From positions 1 to 64,000 of the forward strand of contig NZ_CAKMMW010000016.1 of the NCBI RefSeq assembly GCF_927798215.1: a stretch of 64,000 nucleotides of DNA, in the 5' to 3' direction. Origin of the DNA: Paenibacillus_E allorhizoplanae (GTDB lineage: Bacteria > Bacillota > Bacilli > Paenibacillales > NBRC-103111). The position numbers and the translations under genes are program-made. Positions 42,559-52,207 of this stretch are shown here, piece by piece. The notes under the pieces were generated by a model. The model was not told the origin of the DNA. It saw only the letters and a list, made by a program, of their open reading frames with translations, and did no database searches. Position 1 is the stretch's first letter, and the number at the start of each line of letters is the position of its first letter.

Positions 42559-43513
42559 GAATCTTCGTCACCTTTCGTATCTCGTCTAGACTTGGAATCG
42601 CCGGGATGGCACCTCTTCGGGTCGTGGTTAAGGCACCTGCTGCATTGGCGAAGCTGATCAAGCCCTGAATGTCAGATTCGCTCATGGTGTGAACGTCATG
42701 ATTTGCATCCAACCATCCGTGAAGAAAACCGCCAAAAAACGCGTCGCCCGCACCTGTAGCATCTATGGCATCTACTGCATATCCACAAACGCTTCCCGTA
42801 CTTTGACCCAAGCGGTAGAAAGCTCCTTTTTCTGCTAGTGTTATTAAGATGACCGAAGTACCAAAGGTCTCATATAGCATGCGTGATCCCTCTTCAAGAT
42901 CCGTAACACCCGTTAGGAATACGAGCTCTTCTTCGGATAATTTCACGAAGTCAGCATAAGCCAACCCAAACTCCATCATACGTTTGGCGTGCTCCAAATC
43001 GTCCCAAAGCGGAATTCGCAAATTAGGGTCAAACGATATCTTGCAGCCATTTTCCTTTGCGAAAAGGAGTGCTTTCTTTGTCGCGGAAGCTGAGGGTTCA
43101 TTCGTCATAGACAACGAGCCAAAGTGAAACAACTTTGAATCCGCGATTAAATCCAAGCGTACTTCATCTTCTGCTAGCAGGGTATCAGCTCCTGGTTTAC
43201 GATAAAAGCTAAAGGAACGGTCGCCACTTGCATCTAATTGAACAAAAGCCAGCGTCGTATTTGCTTCCTTGCTCATTACTACGCCCTGCGTATGAATACC
43301 GCAATTTTCTAGCGTATCCACTAGAAACTGTCCGTGATTGTCAGCTCCTACTTTACTGATGAAGCCAGTCCGTTTGCCCCACTTGGCTAATGCAGCCAGC
43401 ACATTGGCTGGCGCGCCTCCTGGATTGCGTTCAAATAAAACATATCCTAAATCTGACTGCCCAGCTGGTGTGAAGTCGATTAACACCTCACCTAATGCAA
43501 CGATATCATACAT
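42545..43513 (-). CDS. scrK: PfkB-family fructokinase
   Basis: A 322-residue ribokinase-family enzyme: the N-terminal signature GEVLIDFTP, the substrate loop NPGGAPANVLAALAKWG, and the C-terminal signature DATGAGDAFFGGFLHGWL with the catalytic Asp and anion hole. It phosphorylates fructose (probably to fructose-6-phosphate) with ATP. GGGAGG precedes the ATG. It sits between two GH32 genes in the LacI-controlled operon; as the ROK kinase at 16.5 kb is dead, this is the only intact fructokinase in the window. Confidence 0.9.
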   Translation of the reverse strand: MYDIVALGEVLIDFTPAGQSDLGYVLFERNPGGAPANVLAALAKWGKRTGFISKVGADNHGQFLVDTLENCGIHTQGVVMSKEANTTLAFVQLDASGDRSFSFYRKPGADTLLAEDEVRLDLIADSKLFHFGSLSMTNEPSASATKKALLFAKENGCKISFDPNLRIPLWDDLEHAKRMMEFGLAYADFVKLSEEELVFLTGVTDLEEGSRMLYETFGTSVILITLAEKGAFYRLGQSTGSVCGYAVDAIDATGAGDAFFGGFLHGWLDANHDVHTMSESDIQGLISFANAAGALTTTRRGAIPAIPSLDEIRKVTKIHDNS

Positions 43514-43549
43514 CGCTCTCTCTACCTCCCGATATGCTCTTCCTTTTTT

Positions 43550-45793
43550 CTACACCGACACTTGAAATGCCGGTTTGATCTCCCACATTTGCACAGACAT
43601 GATTCGAATGTCTCGCTCCCCATGCAAAAGTAAACCTAGCGCGTCCAACCTAGATGGGTAGGCGCGTGTCGTTAAGCATTTTTGCCCGTTAGCGTAAGCC
43701 TCGATCAATGAACGATCAACAAACACCCGCAAATTCAGTGGTTCTCCATGGAGTTCAAGCAAACCCTCTTGAATGCCTGTCGTTCGTTCACGCACATCTA
43801 ACGTTGATTTATTACGATTCACGCCAAGTCGCTCGCGATCCTGATCATAGAATAGAACCGTCTCCTCTTCCCCATCTGGTGTTCGTCTGACCGAAATTCC
43901 ATATTGGTGCACGGCTCCTGGACCAAAGGTTAGCTCGATCTCAAATGAATCATTCTGTATGTGCTGCAAGCACTCATTCGCTTCATCCAAGCTAACATTT
44001 TGTAAGTTCAGAAGCTGCGCGCCCCGGAGTTGACGCATCTCCTCGATAGGTTCAATCCCGAGCTGCCCATCCTCCCGCACAGTCAAACTGATCGGCATGC
44101 CGGCACCGTGCGACCAACCACAATCGTAATCGATTTCTGGTGTTCGCTCACCTTGAGCAATCGTAAACAGCAGCGATCTTCCTGTTACAGGATCAACCAT
44201 ACCGCTTGGGCCAGTGAAATGGAAATCACCTACATCAATGAGCCTTGGTTCTTCATGATCCGGGATAAAGCGGAAACGGCTGCTATCCCACTCTCCCATC
44301 CAATAATTCACTTCTACTTTTGCTTCTGGCCCCCATGGGCTTATTAGCAAAATATGTTTACCTGTTTCCTGGCCATCACGCTTTAGCGGCAGCAGTACAG
44401 GAAGCTCCCATACAACCCCAAGGTAGGGGTATTGCTCGTAATTGCTTACATACAGGGGACCTTCTAACTTCCAATCGGTTAAGTTCTCTGAGTGGTAGAC
44501 CATCGCGGTACCGCCTTTCCCCTCAATTCCCGTACCGACGAGCATAATCCATGTATCATTTTCTTTCCAAACAAAGGGATCCCGGAATTCACCAAAGTAT
44601 CCTATTCCAGGCTTCTGAACAACAATTGGTTCAGAATGTTTCACCCATTTTTTCAAATCTAGATCCCCATCCTGCGGATAAGTCGTATAAGCAAGACCTA
44701 CCGATTGATTTGGAGAACAAGCGTAATTCCCTGCTGTATAAAATAAGGCCGGATATCCATTTTCATCAAACGCCGCACTGCCTGACCAGATCCCGTCCGG
44801 ATCTATACCGGGCTCTGGCGCTAAAGCAACCGGAAGATCTCGCCAATGAACCAAATCCTCGCTCACCCAATGTCCCCAATGGATATAATGCCAGAAAGGG
44901 CCATTCGGATTGAACTGGTAGAACAAGTGATAGAGCCCATTGAAATAAATAGGCGCATGCGGTTCATTCATCCAATGACCCGGTGAAGTCAAATGGTACT
45001 GCGGACGATGCCGATCCTGGGCAAAGTTAGCTCTATGAATGGCCAGATGTTCGTAAGGAATAGCTGGTACAACCCCGCCGTGTTCGCTTAAATAATCCCG
45101 GTATGATCTTGCGATATCCTCCTCAGACATCGCAAGATCATAGAGACGAAGCTCATCCATCAATCCGTCGAACATATTCATAGTAAAGGCTTCTGCTAAG
45201 ATAACCCCCTTATTATTTCGTCCTATTAACAAATCTTCCGTACTTGCAGTAATCCCGATATCCTTCTTTGAAAGCTGCTTTTCGGCAACCTTACAACCAT
45301 TTAAATATAGCTTCATAAGACCTGTTAAAGCTTCGTACGTAGCAGAGACAAAGGACCACGCTCCCTTAGGGATCGGGTGATCATAGCACCAGACCTCCAC
45401 CCACTCTTCGCCTAACGCAAGCTGGAGTGACCAAGACCCATGACGGGATAATCCAAATACATAACCCTCGCAGCGTTCTCTGTCATGTTGATTCACGATC
45501 GCTGCTAGGCGCTGCTCATCTCCGAAGTCATAGCTGCGTGGAGCTATCCAAGTGGTAATCGTCAACGATTTCGACAACCTTGGACTTTGGTCTACTGAGC
45601 GCTGCAGCCATGTTGAATAACCATCAAATAACAGGGCATACCCGCGAATGCCTTTCCGCCAAACCGGATCTTGCGGAGGCTGAAACCGGCCTTTGGCAAG
45701 CGCATAATGAATTTGATCCTTACTACTCGTACTTCGTTCATGCGCTAAACACCCCTGCCCCTCATCGAAGGACCAATAGGCAATAGGTTCCAT
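43550..45793 (-). CDS. LamG-GH32 fusion with an atypical active site
   Basis: A 747-residue cytoplasmic protein. Residues 1-230 form a concanavalin-like LamG domain (IAYWSFDEGQG, LTITTWIAPRSYDF, MKLYLNGCKVAEKQL, MFDGLMDELRLYDLAMS). Residues about 260-747 form a GH32 domain in which the nucleophile motif reads HWMNEPHAPIYF (Glu277 in place of Asp), RDP is kept (Asp405 in GEFRDPFVW) and the acid/base Glu463 sits in VWELPVLLPL instead of WECPD. The change seems shared with a GH32 side branch I remember from other Firmicutes, so it is probably functional, but the substrate or bond may differ. AGGAGG precedes the ATG. It follows the importer's binding-protein gene in the operon. Confidence 0.88.
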   Translation of the reverse strand: MEPIAYWSFDEGQGCLAHERSTSSKDQIHYALAKGRFQPPQDPVWRKGIRGYALLFDGYSTWLQRSVDQSPRLSKSLTITTWIAPRSYDFGDEQRLAAIVNQHDRERCEGYVFGLSRHGSWSLQLALGEEWVEVWCYDHPIPKGAWSFVSATYEALTGLMKLYLNGCKVAEKQLSKKDIGITASTEDLLIGRNNKGVILAEAFTMNMFDGLMDELRLYDLAMSEEDIARSYRDYLSEHGGVVPAIPYEHLAIHRANFAQDRHRPQYHLTSPGHWMNEPHAPIYFNGLYHLFYQFNPNGPFWHYIHWGHWVSEDLVHWRDLPVALAPEPGIDPDGIWSGSAAFDENGYPALFYTAGNYACSPNQSVGLAYTTYPQDGDLDLKKWVKHSEPIVVQKPGIGYFGEFRDPFVWKENDTWIMLVGTGIEGKGGTAMVYHSENLTDWKLEGPLYVSNYEQYPYLGVVWELPVLLPLKRDGQETGKHILLISPWGPEAKVEVNYWMGEWDSSRFRFIPDHEEPRLIDVGDFHFTGPSGMVDPVTGRSLLFTIAQGERTPEIDYDCGWSHGAGMPISLTVREDGQLGIEPIEEMRQLRGAQLLNLQNVSLDEANECLQHIQNDSFEIELTFGPGAVHQYGISVRRTPDGEEETVLFYDQDRERLGVNRNKSTLDVRERTTGIQEGLLELHGEPLNLRVFVDRSLIEAYANGQKCLTTRAYPSRLDALGLLLHGERDIRIMSVQMWEIKPAFQVSV

Positions 45794-45817
45794 GCTTGGA
45801 TACCTCCTGATTTCTCA

Positions 45818-47476
45818 TTACTTGGACGCTTTGTTGTAGCGGTCCAATGCGCCTTGATAGATTTTCAACAAATCATCTAATCCCATTTTCTTTAGCGTTG
45901 TTAAATAAGAATCCCATTCCTTCTCTACGCCGCCTTCCATCAACCATTTGGAGCGTTTTTCATTGGTCAGCTTGGCAAGATCAGGTTTAATTTTACCGAT
46001 TTTATCCAGCTCCTCCGGCGTAAAGAAAATACTCGGGTAATTCTCTTTTTCCATCTGAGGAACGAAGGTATCCTTGATGCGATTCATTCTTTCCAATGCG
46101 CGAGGCTCGGGAGCGACGAGGTTTTGGAAATCCTCAGCCAAGATAACACCCGTCATGTTCGGCGCAACCTTTTGACGGAATTCTCCTGCGGCTACCCCTG
46201 CATCAAGTGGTTTCTGTACAAGTTTGCCGTCTTTTTCATCGAATGCAACGCCAATCGGTCCCCAATGAAGCTGCGCAGCCATCTTCGGCTCATATTGCAA
46301 ATCTAGCCATCTTGCTGTGATTTCAGGATTTTTGTTTACTTTCGTGATGACAGGACCTCCACGACTCCAAGGAGAGCCATTATTATATTTCACGACCATG
46401 CCCTTGAAAGGCGGTACGAGCGCATAATCCTTGGCGCGGTCCGGTCCGACAATTTCCGTCTCTTCCCACCAGAGGTAGGAGCCTAACGTAACATCCTTCG
46501 TTTTTCCTTTTGCAAAGTAAGGAGCTGGATTGTTGTTGAAAGTAAAGGAATCTTTATCAATAAGGCCCTCTTCAACCCATTTGTGAAAATAGGAGACTGC
46601 TTCTTTGTATTTGGGATCGGTTGCCGCATAATTCACTTTGCCGTCTTTCACATTCAAGTGTTCAATAAACGAGTTATCGCCAGGCTGATACGTTTTGTCA
46701 GGAACTCCGAAAGCTCCGAACAAATAACCGATATCTCCAGTCCAGAAGGTATTCATAAAAGACATCGGCACTTCATCGGCTTTACCGTTACCATTAGGGT
46801 CTTTCGTTTTAAAAGCGCTAAGCACATCGTGCAGCTCTTCAATGCTCACAGGCATCTTCAAACTCAGCTTATCCAGCCATGCTTTGTTCAAGAAGAGAAA
46901 ATCCGGATTCGAACCGATGCCAGCTTGCCCTTTGCCCAGCTCTTCCGCCACAGGAAGGGAGTAAATTTTTCCGTCGGGGGCAGTAACGAATGCTTTCAGC
47001 TCCGGTCTTTTTTCAAACAGTTTCTTCACGTTAGGCATATACTTATCGATAAGGTCATTCATGGGAATAATCGTGCCGTCTTTGCTGTATTTCATCAAAT
47101 CGTTATCTGTGAATCGAGCGCCGTAGAAGACATCTGGTAAGTTAGAGCTTGCAAGCAGAATGTTCTTCTTATCGTTGTAGTTCGCTTCCGGCACATTATC
47201 CCATTCCACATGCACGTTGGTCTGTTCTTCCAGACGTTTGAAGATCTCCATTTCTCCGTAATTCGGTGCAAGTGGAGCTTTCGGTGATACCATTTTCACT
47301 GTTACTTTATCTTTTACGATCGGGTAACCGCTTTCGTTAAAGTTCTTGGCTGCCGCTTTCTCGCTGTTTTGTGGGGTTACCGTATCTTTTACCTCAGGCG
47401 TTTTGTCACTGCATGCTGCCAGTACCAGACTCAAACTCATCGTCACCATCGTTATTGTCGTTAATTTTTTCTTCAT
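45818..47476 (-). CDS. Oligosaccharide-binding lipoprotein (LplA-type)
   Basis: A 552-residue lipoprotein with lipobox LAAC (Cys22) and a large family-1 solute-binding fold of the LplA/YtcQ class (MKMVSPKAPLAPNYGEMEIF, MPVSIEELHDVLSAFKTKDPNGNG with a Ca-like DPNGNGKAD loop). Such proteins bind oligosaccharides or uronides; here fructo-oligosaccharides. AGGAGG precedes the ATG by nine bases. The gene follows the two LplB/LplC-type permease genes, the reverse of the more usual order. Confidence 0.88.
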   Translation of the reverse strand: MKKKLTTITMVTMSLSLVLAACSDKTPEVKDTVTPQNSEKAAAKNFNESGYPIVKDKVTVKMVSPKAPLAPNYGEMEIFKRLEEQTNVHVEWDNVPEANYNDKKNILLASSNLPDVFYGARFTDNDLMKYSKDGTIIPMNDLIDKYMPNVKKLFEKRPELKAFVTAPDGKIYSLPVAEELGKGQAGIGSNPDFLFLNKAWLDKLSLKMPVSIEELHDVLSAFKTKDPNGNGKADEVPMSFMNTFWTGDIGYLFGAFGVPDKTYQPGDNSFIEHLNVKDGKVNYAATDPKYKEAVSYFHKWVEEGLIDKDSFTFNNNPAPYFAKGKTKDVTLGSYLWWEETEIVGPDRAKDYALVPPFKGMVVKYNNGSPWSRGGPVITKVNKNPEITARWLDLQYEPKMAAQLHWGPIGVAFDEKDGKLVQKPLDAGVAAGEFRQKVAPNMTGVILAEDFQNLVAPEPRALERMNRIKDTFVPQMEKENYPSIFFTPEELDKIGKIKPDLAKLTNEKRSKWLMEGGVEKEWDSYLTTLKKMGLDDLLKIYQGALDRYNKASK

Positions 47477-47593
47477 TCTCGATACCCTCCTCTTTATATG
47501 TAACCGTTAAGATGTATGACTGATCCTTAGATGCACTCTTTTAATATCACCGCAAGACCGCCACCACCTCCTCTAATGCTTGCCTTCGCATCT

Positions 47594-48481
47594 CTAACCT
47601 TTTACAGATCCAATTAGAACACCTTTAACGAAGTAGCGCTGCAAGAATGGGTATAAAATGAGCAATGGTCCTGCAGCAATGAGAATAACCCCATATTTAA
47701 TTAGTTCCGAAACCCTTTGTTTAGCTAAAAGTGAGTCAATATCCGACACCATGTCGCCGATTGGCTGGCTTTGGACCAGAATATTACGCAAAACTAGCTG
47801 AAGAGGATACAGTTTTTCATTTTCCAAATAAATTAATGCATCAAAGAATCCGTTCCACTGCCGAACAACCGCAAACAGCACTAGCACAGCAATGATCGGT
47901 TTGGATAAAGGAATAACTATACTCCAAAGAAATCGTGTATTCTTGCAGCCATCCATGAATGCCGCTTCCCTAAGTTCATCCGGTATGGTGGATTGGAAGA
48001 ACGTCCGGGCAATAATAATTCCGAATGCATCCACGGCTGATGGCAAAATGACTGACCAAATTGTATCCACCATACCCAGCTTTTTGACCAACAAATAGGT
48101 AGGAATTAAGCCGCCAGAGAAAAACATCGTAAATACAAAAAACAGCATAAACACATTACGCCCATAAAAATCCTTACGAGAAAGCGGATATGCGGCTCCT
48201 ATCGTTAGAGCAACACTGATCAGCGCGCTTGCAGCTGCATAGATAATAGAATTTCCATATCCTGTCCAGATCTGGGGATCCGATAAAATTCTGCTGTAAC
48301 CTTCAAGCGTAAAACCTTTGGGCCAAATCCACACTTTGCCGGCATAAATATGATCGGGCTCACTGACGGAAGCTATAACTACGAAATATAGCGGATACAA
48401 TATGAGCAGCGCAAAGCCACTCAATACTAGAATGTTTAAAGTGTCGAACCATTTATCAGCAGTGCTTTTTGCTGTAATCAT
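47594..48481 (-). CDS. Sugar ABC permease, LplC type
   Basis: A 295-residue permease with six helices, EAA loop ELREAAFMDGCKNTRFLWSIVIPL (near residue 175) and C-terminal YFVKGVLIGSVKG. It belongs to the LplC/YtcP branch of carbohydrate uptake permeases. GGAGG precedes the ATG. It follows the LplB partner by 21 bases. Confidence 0.9.
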   Translation of the reverse strand: MITAKSTADKWFDTLNILVLSGFALLILYPLYFVVIASVSEPDHIYAGKVWIWPKGFTLEGYSRILSDPQIWTGYGNSIIYAAASALISVALTIGAAYPLSRKDFYGRNVFMLFFVFTMFFSGGLIPTYLLVKKLGMVDTIWSVILPSAVDAFGIIIARTFFQSTIPDELREAAFMDGCKNTRFLWSIVIPLSKPIIAVLVLFAVVRQWNGFFDALIYLENEKLYPLQLVLRNILVQSQPIGDMVSDIDSLLAKQRVSELIKYGVILIAAGPLLILYPFLQRYFVKGVLIGSVKG

Positions 48482-48502
48482 AAGGTGAATGCCTCCTCTC
48501 TT

Positions 48503-49447
48503 TTAAAATAGCCCACTGCCGTTTATTTTTTTGACAAAACGGTTAACGGAGACCAGAAGGACGAAATTGATCAAGGAATTGAACAAACCAACTGCTGCGG
48601 AGAAGCTGTATTCCGCTCGCTGCAGACCAATTTTGTACACATACGTAGCGATAATCTCAGATGAACTGGCGTTTAAATCATTTTGCATGAGAAACGCTTT
48701 TTCAAATCCAACATTCATGAGATTCCCAATCGCCAATATGAACAAAATGAGAATTGTCGGCTGAATCCCCGGGATATCAATATGCCAAATCCGGTGCCAT
48801 TTCGTTGCTCCGTCCACGACCGCCGCTTCATGAAGATGCGGATCGATACCGGCTAATGCTGCTAAATAGATAACCGAGGCAAATCCTGTTTCTTGCCAGA
48901 CGCCAGAGAAGACATACAGGCTTTTAAACCATTCTGCCTTAGATAAAAAGTAGATTGGCTCAACGCCAAACAGTTGAATAATGTGATTGATGAGCCCGCT
49001 TCCAGGCGATAAGAAAACATACATCATACCAACAAGCACTACGGTAGAGATAAAATAAGGAGCATAAATGACCGTTTGAATAAAACGTTTATACCTTTCG
49101 TGGAGCAGCTGATTAAGCATCAGTGCTATAAGAATCGGTACTGGGAATGAAACCACTAACGAGAAAAGACTAAGTCCTAACGTATTCTTAATGACCGTCC
49201 AGAAGTTAAAAGAATCGAAGAACCGTTGAAAATGCGTCAATCCTACCCAGGGACTTCCCCAGAATCCCTTGGAAGCGATGAAATCCTTAAATGCGATTTG
49301 GACCCCGTACATCGGCCAATATTTAAAAATAATGAAATAAATCACAGTTGGCAAAATGAGAAGATACAGCTCGTAGTTGGCTTTGATCTGTTTGAGAGGT
49401 TCTTTGAATGTGCTCATTTTAAATGGTGCAACCCCTTTCTTTTTCAT
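48503..49447 (-). CDS. Sugar ABC permease, LplB type
   Basis: A 314-residue permease with six helices, the branch signature ILPTVIYFIIFKYWPMYGVQIAFKDF at the first helix and the EAA loop HLHEAAVVDGATKWHRIW. First gene of the LacI-controlled operon. The ATG at 49447 has no clear ribosome site; the second Met (residue 11) has GGGG thirteen bases upstream, so the start is not settled. Its promoter region carries a perfect 14-bp palindrome. Confidence 0.88.
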   Translation of the reverse strand: MKKKGVAPFKMSTFKEPLKQIKANYELYLLILPTVIYFIIFKYWPMYGVQIAFKDFIASKGFWGSPWVGLTHFQRFFDSFNFWTVIKNTLGLSLFSLVVSFPVPILIALMLNQLLHERYKRFIQTVIYAPYFISTVVLVGMMYVFLSPGSGLINHIIQLFGVEPIYFLSKAEWFKSLYVFSGVWQETGFASVIYLAALAGIDPHLHEAAVVDGATKWHRIWHIDIPGIQPTILILFILAIGNLMNVGFEKAFLMQNDLNASSSEIIATYVYKIGLQRAEYSFSAAVGLFNSLINFVLLVSVNRFVKKINGSGLF

Positions 49448-49455
49448 CGGGAAAT

Positions 49456-49469
49456 CGTTTACGTAAACG
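49456..49469. promoter_or_regulatory. LacI-type operator before the LplB gene
   Basis: CGTTTACGTAAACG is a perfect 14-bp palindrome with a central CG-type core, 9 bases before the annotated permease start. LacI-family repressors bind such sites. Confidence 0.8.
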
Positions 49470-49504
49470 TTTTTCTAATAGTCAAAAAAAAGCCATATCA
49501 GCTT

Positions 49505-50509
49505 TTAACAAGAGCCTCGCAGGATTAACGCAGTTGGCAGTCTGTATTCTTTGCAAATCGAACCTGGGTTCTCAATTCGCTCTAACATGATCTCTGCCGA
49601 CTTCACACCAATCTCATAAGAAGGCTGCCGGATAACCGACAACGGCGGGGTAGTAATCTGAGTCCAATCGTAATCGTCAAAGCCAATAATGGCCAGTTCG
49701 GTCGGGATTTGAATCCGTCTTTCTTGCATGTATTTCATGGCGCCCATTGTTAACACATTATTAGCAATGAACAGCGCAGTTATTTCCTGCTCCGCAAGCA
49801 GATCTTTAACGCTCTCGTAACCGCTCTCAAGTTTGGATTCCGCGATCCTCACAATAGAAGAATCAAATGGAATGTCGTGATCTGCTAATGCTTTTTTATA
49901 TCCCTCATAGCGCTCATTGCTCGTTGTAATACCAAGTTCCCCAGTTAGCATCCCTATTCGACGGTGACCTTTTATAATAAGGGTTTGGACTGCCTCATAA
50001 GCGCCTCCGATGCCGTCAGCCAGTACACTATCCCCAATATAACCGGTAGGTTTACGGTCGATAAACACGACGGGATAATTCGAACGTACGATATCAGTTA
50101 AATAACTGACATCTTCAGCAATAGAAGCAATGAACAAACCGTCAATCATCTTGGAATTAAACAATTTAATCTGTTCTTGTTCATCTTCAATTTGTTCCGT
50201 TGTATTGTTGCTCAGCAGTAAATGATACCCGTGCTGCTTCAATGTATACTGAATCCCCTGCGCTACCATCATAAAGAAGAAATTAGAGGTATCCGAGGGA
50301 AGTACCGGCACAATAAGGCCGATAGTGTTAGATTTCTGGCTGCGCAAACTTCTGGCTGCTGAATTGGGACGGTAATCAAGCTCTTCCATCGCTTGGTAAA
50401 CCTTGCGCTTAACTTCATCCGATACATAGCGGGTGTTATTAATAACATGAGACACAGATGCTATTGAAACACCAGCATGTTCGGCTACCTGCTTAATACC
50501 GGAACGCAT
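49505..50509 (-). CDS. LacI-family transcriptional regulator
   Basis: A 334-residue repressor: N-terminal helix-turn-helix (residues about 3-55: GIKQVAEHAGVSIASVSHVINN and the hinge YRPNSAARSLRSQKS) and a sugar-binding two-lobe domain (IGLIVPVLPSDTSNFFF to the C-terminus). I start it at the ATG at 50509 after GAGGG; the frame to 50524 has five more codons. It lies 57 bases upstream of the importer operon in the same direction, with one operator before its own gene and one before the operon. Confidence 0.9.
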   Translation of the reverse strand: MRSGIKQVAEHAGVSIASVSHVINNTRYVSDEVKRKVYQAMEELDYRPNSAARSLRSQKSNTIGLIVPVLPSDTSNFFFMMVAQGIQYTLKQHGYHLLLSNNTTEQIEDEQEQIKLFNSKMIDGLFIASIAEDVSYLTDIVRSNYPVVFIDRKPTGYIGDSVLADGIGGAYEAVQTLIIKGHRRIGMLTGELGITTSNERYEGYKKALADHDIPFDSSIVRIAESKLESGYESVKDLLAEQEITALFIANNVLTMGAMKYMQERRIQIPTELAIIGFDDYDWTQITTPPLSVIRQPSYEIGVKSAEIMLERIENPGSICKEYRLPTALILRGSC

Positions 50510-50533
50510 AATAATTGCCCTCATTTCTCATAA

Positions 50534-50553
50534 AAACGTTTACGCAACCGTTT
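50534..50553. promoter_or_regulatory. Imperfect LacI operator before the regulator gene
   Basis: AAACGTTTACGCAACCGTTT shares the CGTTTACG half-site with the palindrome at 49456-49469 and lies 25 bases before the regulator start, suggesting autoregulation. Confidence 0.65.
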
Positions 50554-50989
50554 TCTTAATTATAGGTTCCCTTTATTTAAGTTGTCAATGTTTTTTACAG
50601 GGATTTATAGCGGTTTGTTTCTCATTTGCTATAAGGATCCACCAGTTACACATGCCTATCTTATACCATGTGTCTAAGTTGGATCTATCCATTGGACCGA
50701 AATCCCGCAAAATCTAAAAAATCAGAGTACAGGACCCCAAACATTATCTTCCATGGATATAAATTCTTTTATTTTGTTGATCTGCCTTGCATATATTCTT
50801 TTTTTACTACCAATATACATTAAAAATAAACCCGCGCAATTTTGCACGGGTTTAACAGAGAAAGAACGAATTTTGATATTTAATGAGCCTCTAAAACCAA
50901 ATAATTGATCAAGATTACTTTCACCATTACCTACAATTGCTCATAATACCATCCCGAAACCTCAAAACCCGCCCTGTCTGACTTTCCTT
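50554..50989. other. Non-coding gap
   Basis: Apart from the hairpin at 50828-50853 I see no gene or conserved motif here. Confidence 0.5.
50821..50853 (-). terminator. Terminator downstream of mgtC
   Basis: AAACCCGCGCAA and TTGCACGGGTTT form a 12-bp stem with one mismatch; on the minus strand ATTTTTA follows. Confidence 0.65.
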
Positions 50990-51733
50990 CTAATCCTTAC
51001 CGTCCCACGATCGGAATTCAACGCTTTCTATTCCGTCAATCGCCCGCAGCTCCTCCAAAAGAAACGGAACGCGGTTCTTTTTCCCCACTCTCACCTTTAA
51101 ACTGAGCTGCAGCAGCGGCGCACACTCCTTCACGCTTTACCGCATCTGCAGAAAATTGATTCACGATGACTCCGTGGTTCTCCAATTTCTCCAAAACTGA
51201 CTTCAATTTCCCCGTGGTTTCCTCCATGAAACCAGCATCAATTCGATGTGATTCCGATTTTTGGTCATACCCTTTTCCAGTTTATTCAGAAGAAACAGAC
51301 TTACGAGAACAAGCAGTGCTGTTAGTAAAGCGCAATAGTAGAACCCAGCTCCTACAGCGAGCCCTAAAGCCGCCATAACCCAAAGCGAGGCAGCTGTCGT
51401 CAGGCCCGATACTGACATCCCCGTACGAAGAATTGTCCCGGCGCCCAAAAAGCCGATGCCGCTGATAACCTGTGCACCTAATCGGGCAGGATCCATCCGC
51501 ACATTCGCTTCGTATGCAAATTCGCAGAAGCCATAAATGGAAAGCAGCATAATTAACGATGAGCCCAGACTGACCAAGATATGCGTGCGAAAACCAGCTG
51601 GATGATCGCCCCACTCCCGTTCAAGACCAATACGGCCCCTAATGACTAGCGATAAGACAATACGTATACTTAACTGGAAATAACTGATATGCCACACTTC
51701 AGGATGCATGGTCATACGGAAGATCATCTCCAA
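50990..51733 (-). pseudogene. mgtC: mgtC/sapB gene with two frameshifts
   Basis: The first frame encodes an MgtC/SapB membrane domain (GRIGLEREWGDHPAGFRTH, GIGFLGAGTILRTG, LTTAASLWVMAALGLAVGAG) and ends near 51203. The cytoplasmic C-terminal ACT-like domain continues in a second frame (SHRIDAGFMEETTGKLKSVLE) and, after another shift near 51120, in a third (ECAPLLQLSLKVRV...FLLEELRAIDGIESVEF) to 50990. All three parts align in order with an intact MgtC. Either the gene is decaying or the sequence has two errors. The membrane domain alone may still be made. The first ATG is uncertain (51715 is possible). Confidence 0.8.
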
Positions 51734-51769
51734 TCATCAAGCATAATGCTGATTTCAACCTTCTGAAAT

Positions 51770-52150
51770 CTATTTATTCGATCCCGAAGTCATACCTTCT
51801 ACGAATTGTTTATGGAAAATGAGATAAACAATGATGCTTGGGATCATACTGATGAGGGTGCCTCCAAAAATAAGCCCGTAATTGGTCGCATTCTCCCCTG
51901 GAACGCATGCAGGCCAATGGATATCGTATATTTTCAGTCGATCTAGCAACACATACGGCAGCATGAAGTCGTTCCAAATGTTCATGAAAGTGAAGACCAT
52001 CAGCGCGACGGCGCCTGGTTCTGCCAGCGGAAGCAGGATTTGAAAATAAGTCCGCCATTCGCCCGCCCCGTCGACCATCGCGGATTCCCGTATTTCTTTA
52101 GGAATATCTTTGAATGTATTGTGCATCAGGAAGAAAATCGTGACTATTCA
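51770..52150 (-). pseudogene. C-terminal fragment of a MalG-type sugar permease
   Basis: About 125 codons encode IFFLMHNTFKDIP, the EAA loop EIRESAMVDGAGEWRTYFQI, two helices and the ending KQFVEGMTSGSNK. The first half of the gene (three to four helices) is missing and the frame opens without a ribosome site. LPYVLLDRLKIYDIHWPACVPG is the expected place of a loop but has unusual residues. It is a relic of a former importer or a broken end of a deleted operon. Confidence 0.75.
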
Positions 52151-52207
52151 GTCATTATCTATCGTGACTTTTTTTAAAAAAAACTGTGATATTCCAGAAT
52201 TAATTAG

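Noticed and set aside
51282..51614. A 110-codon minus-strand frame inside mgtC
   Set aside because: It is the shifted-frame shadow of the MgtC membrane domain, which has the conserved motifs.
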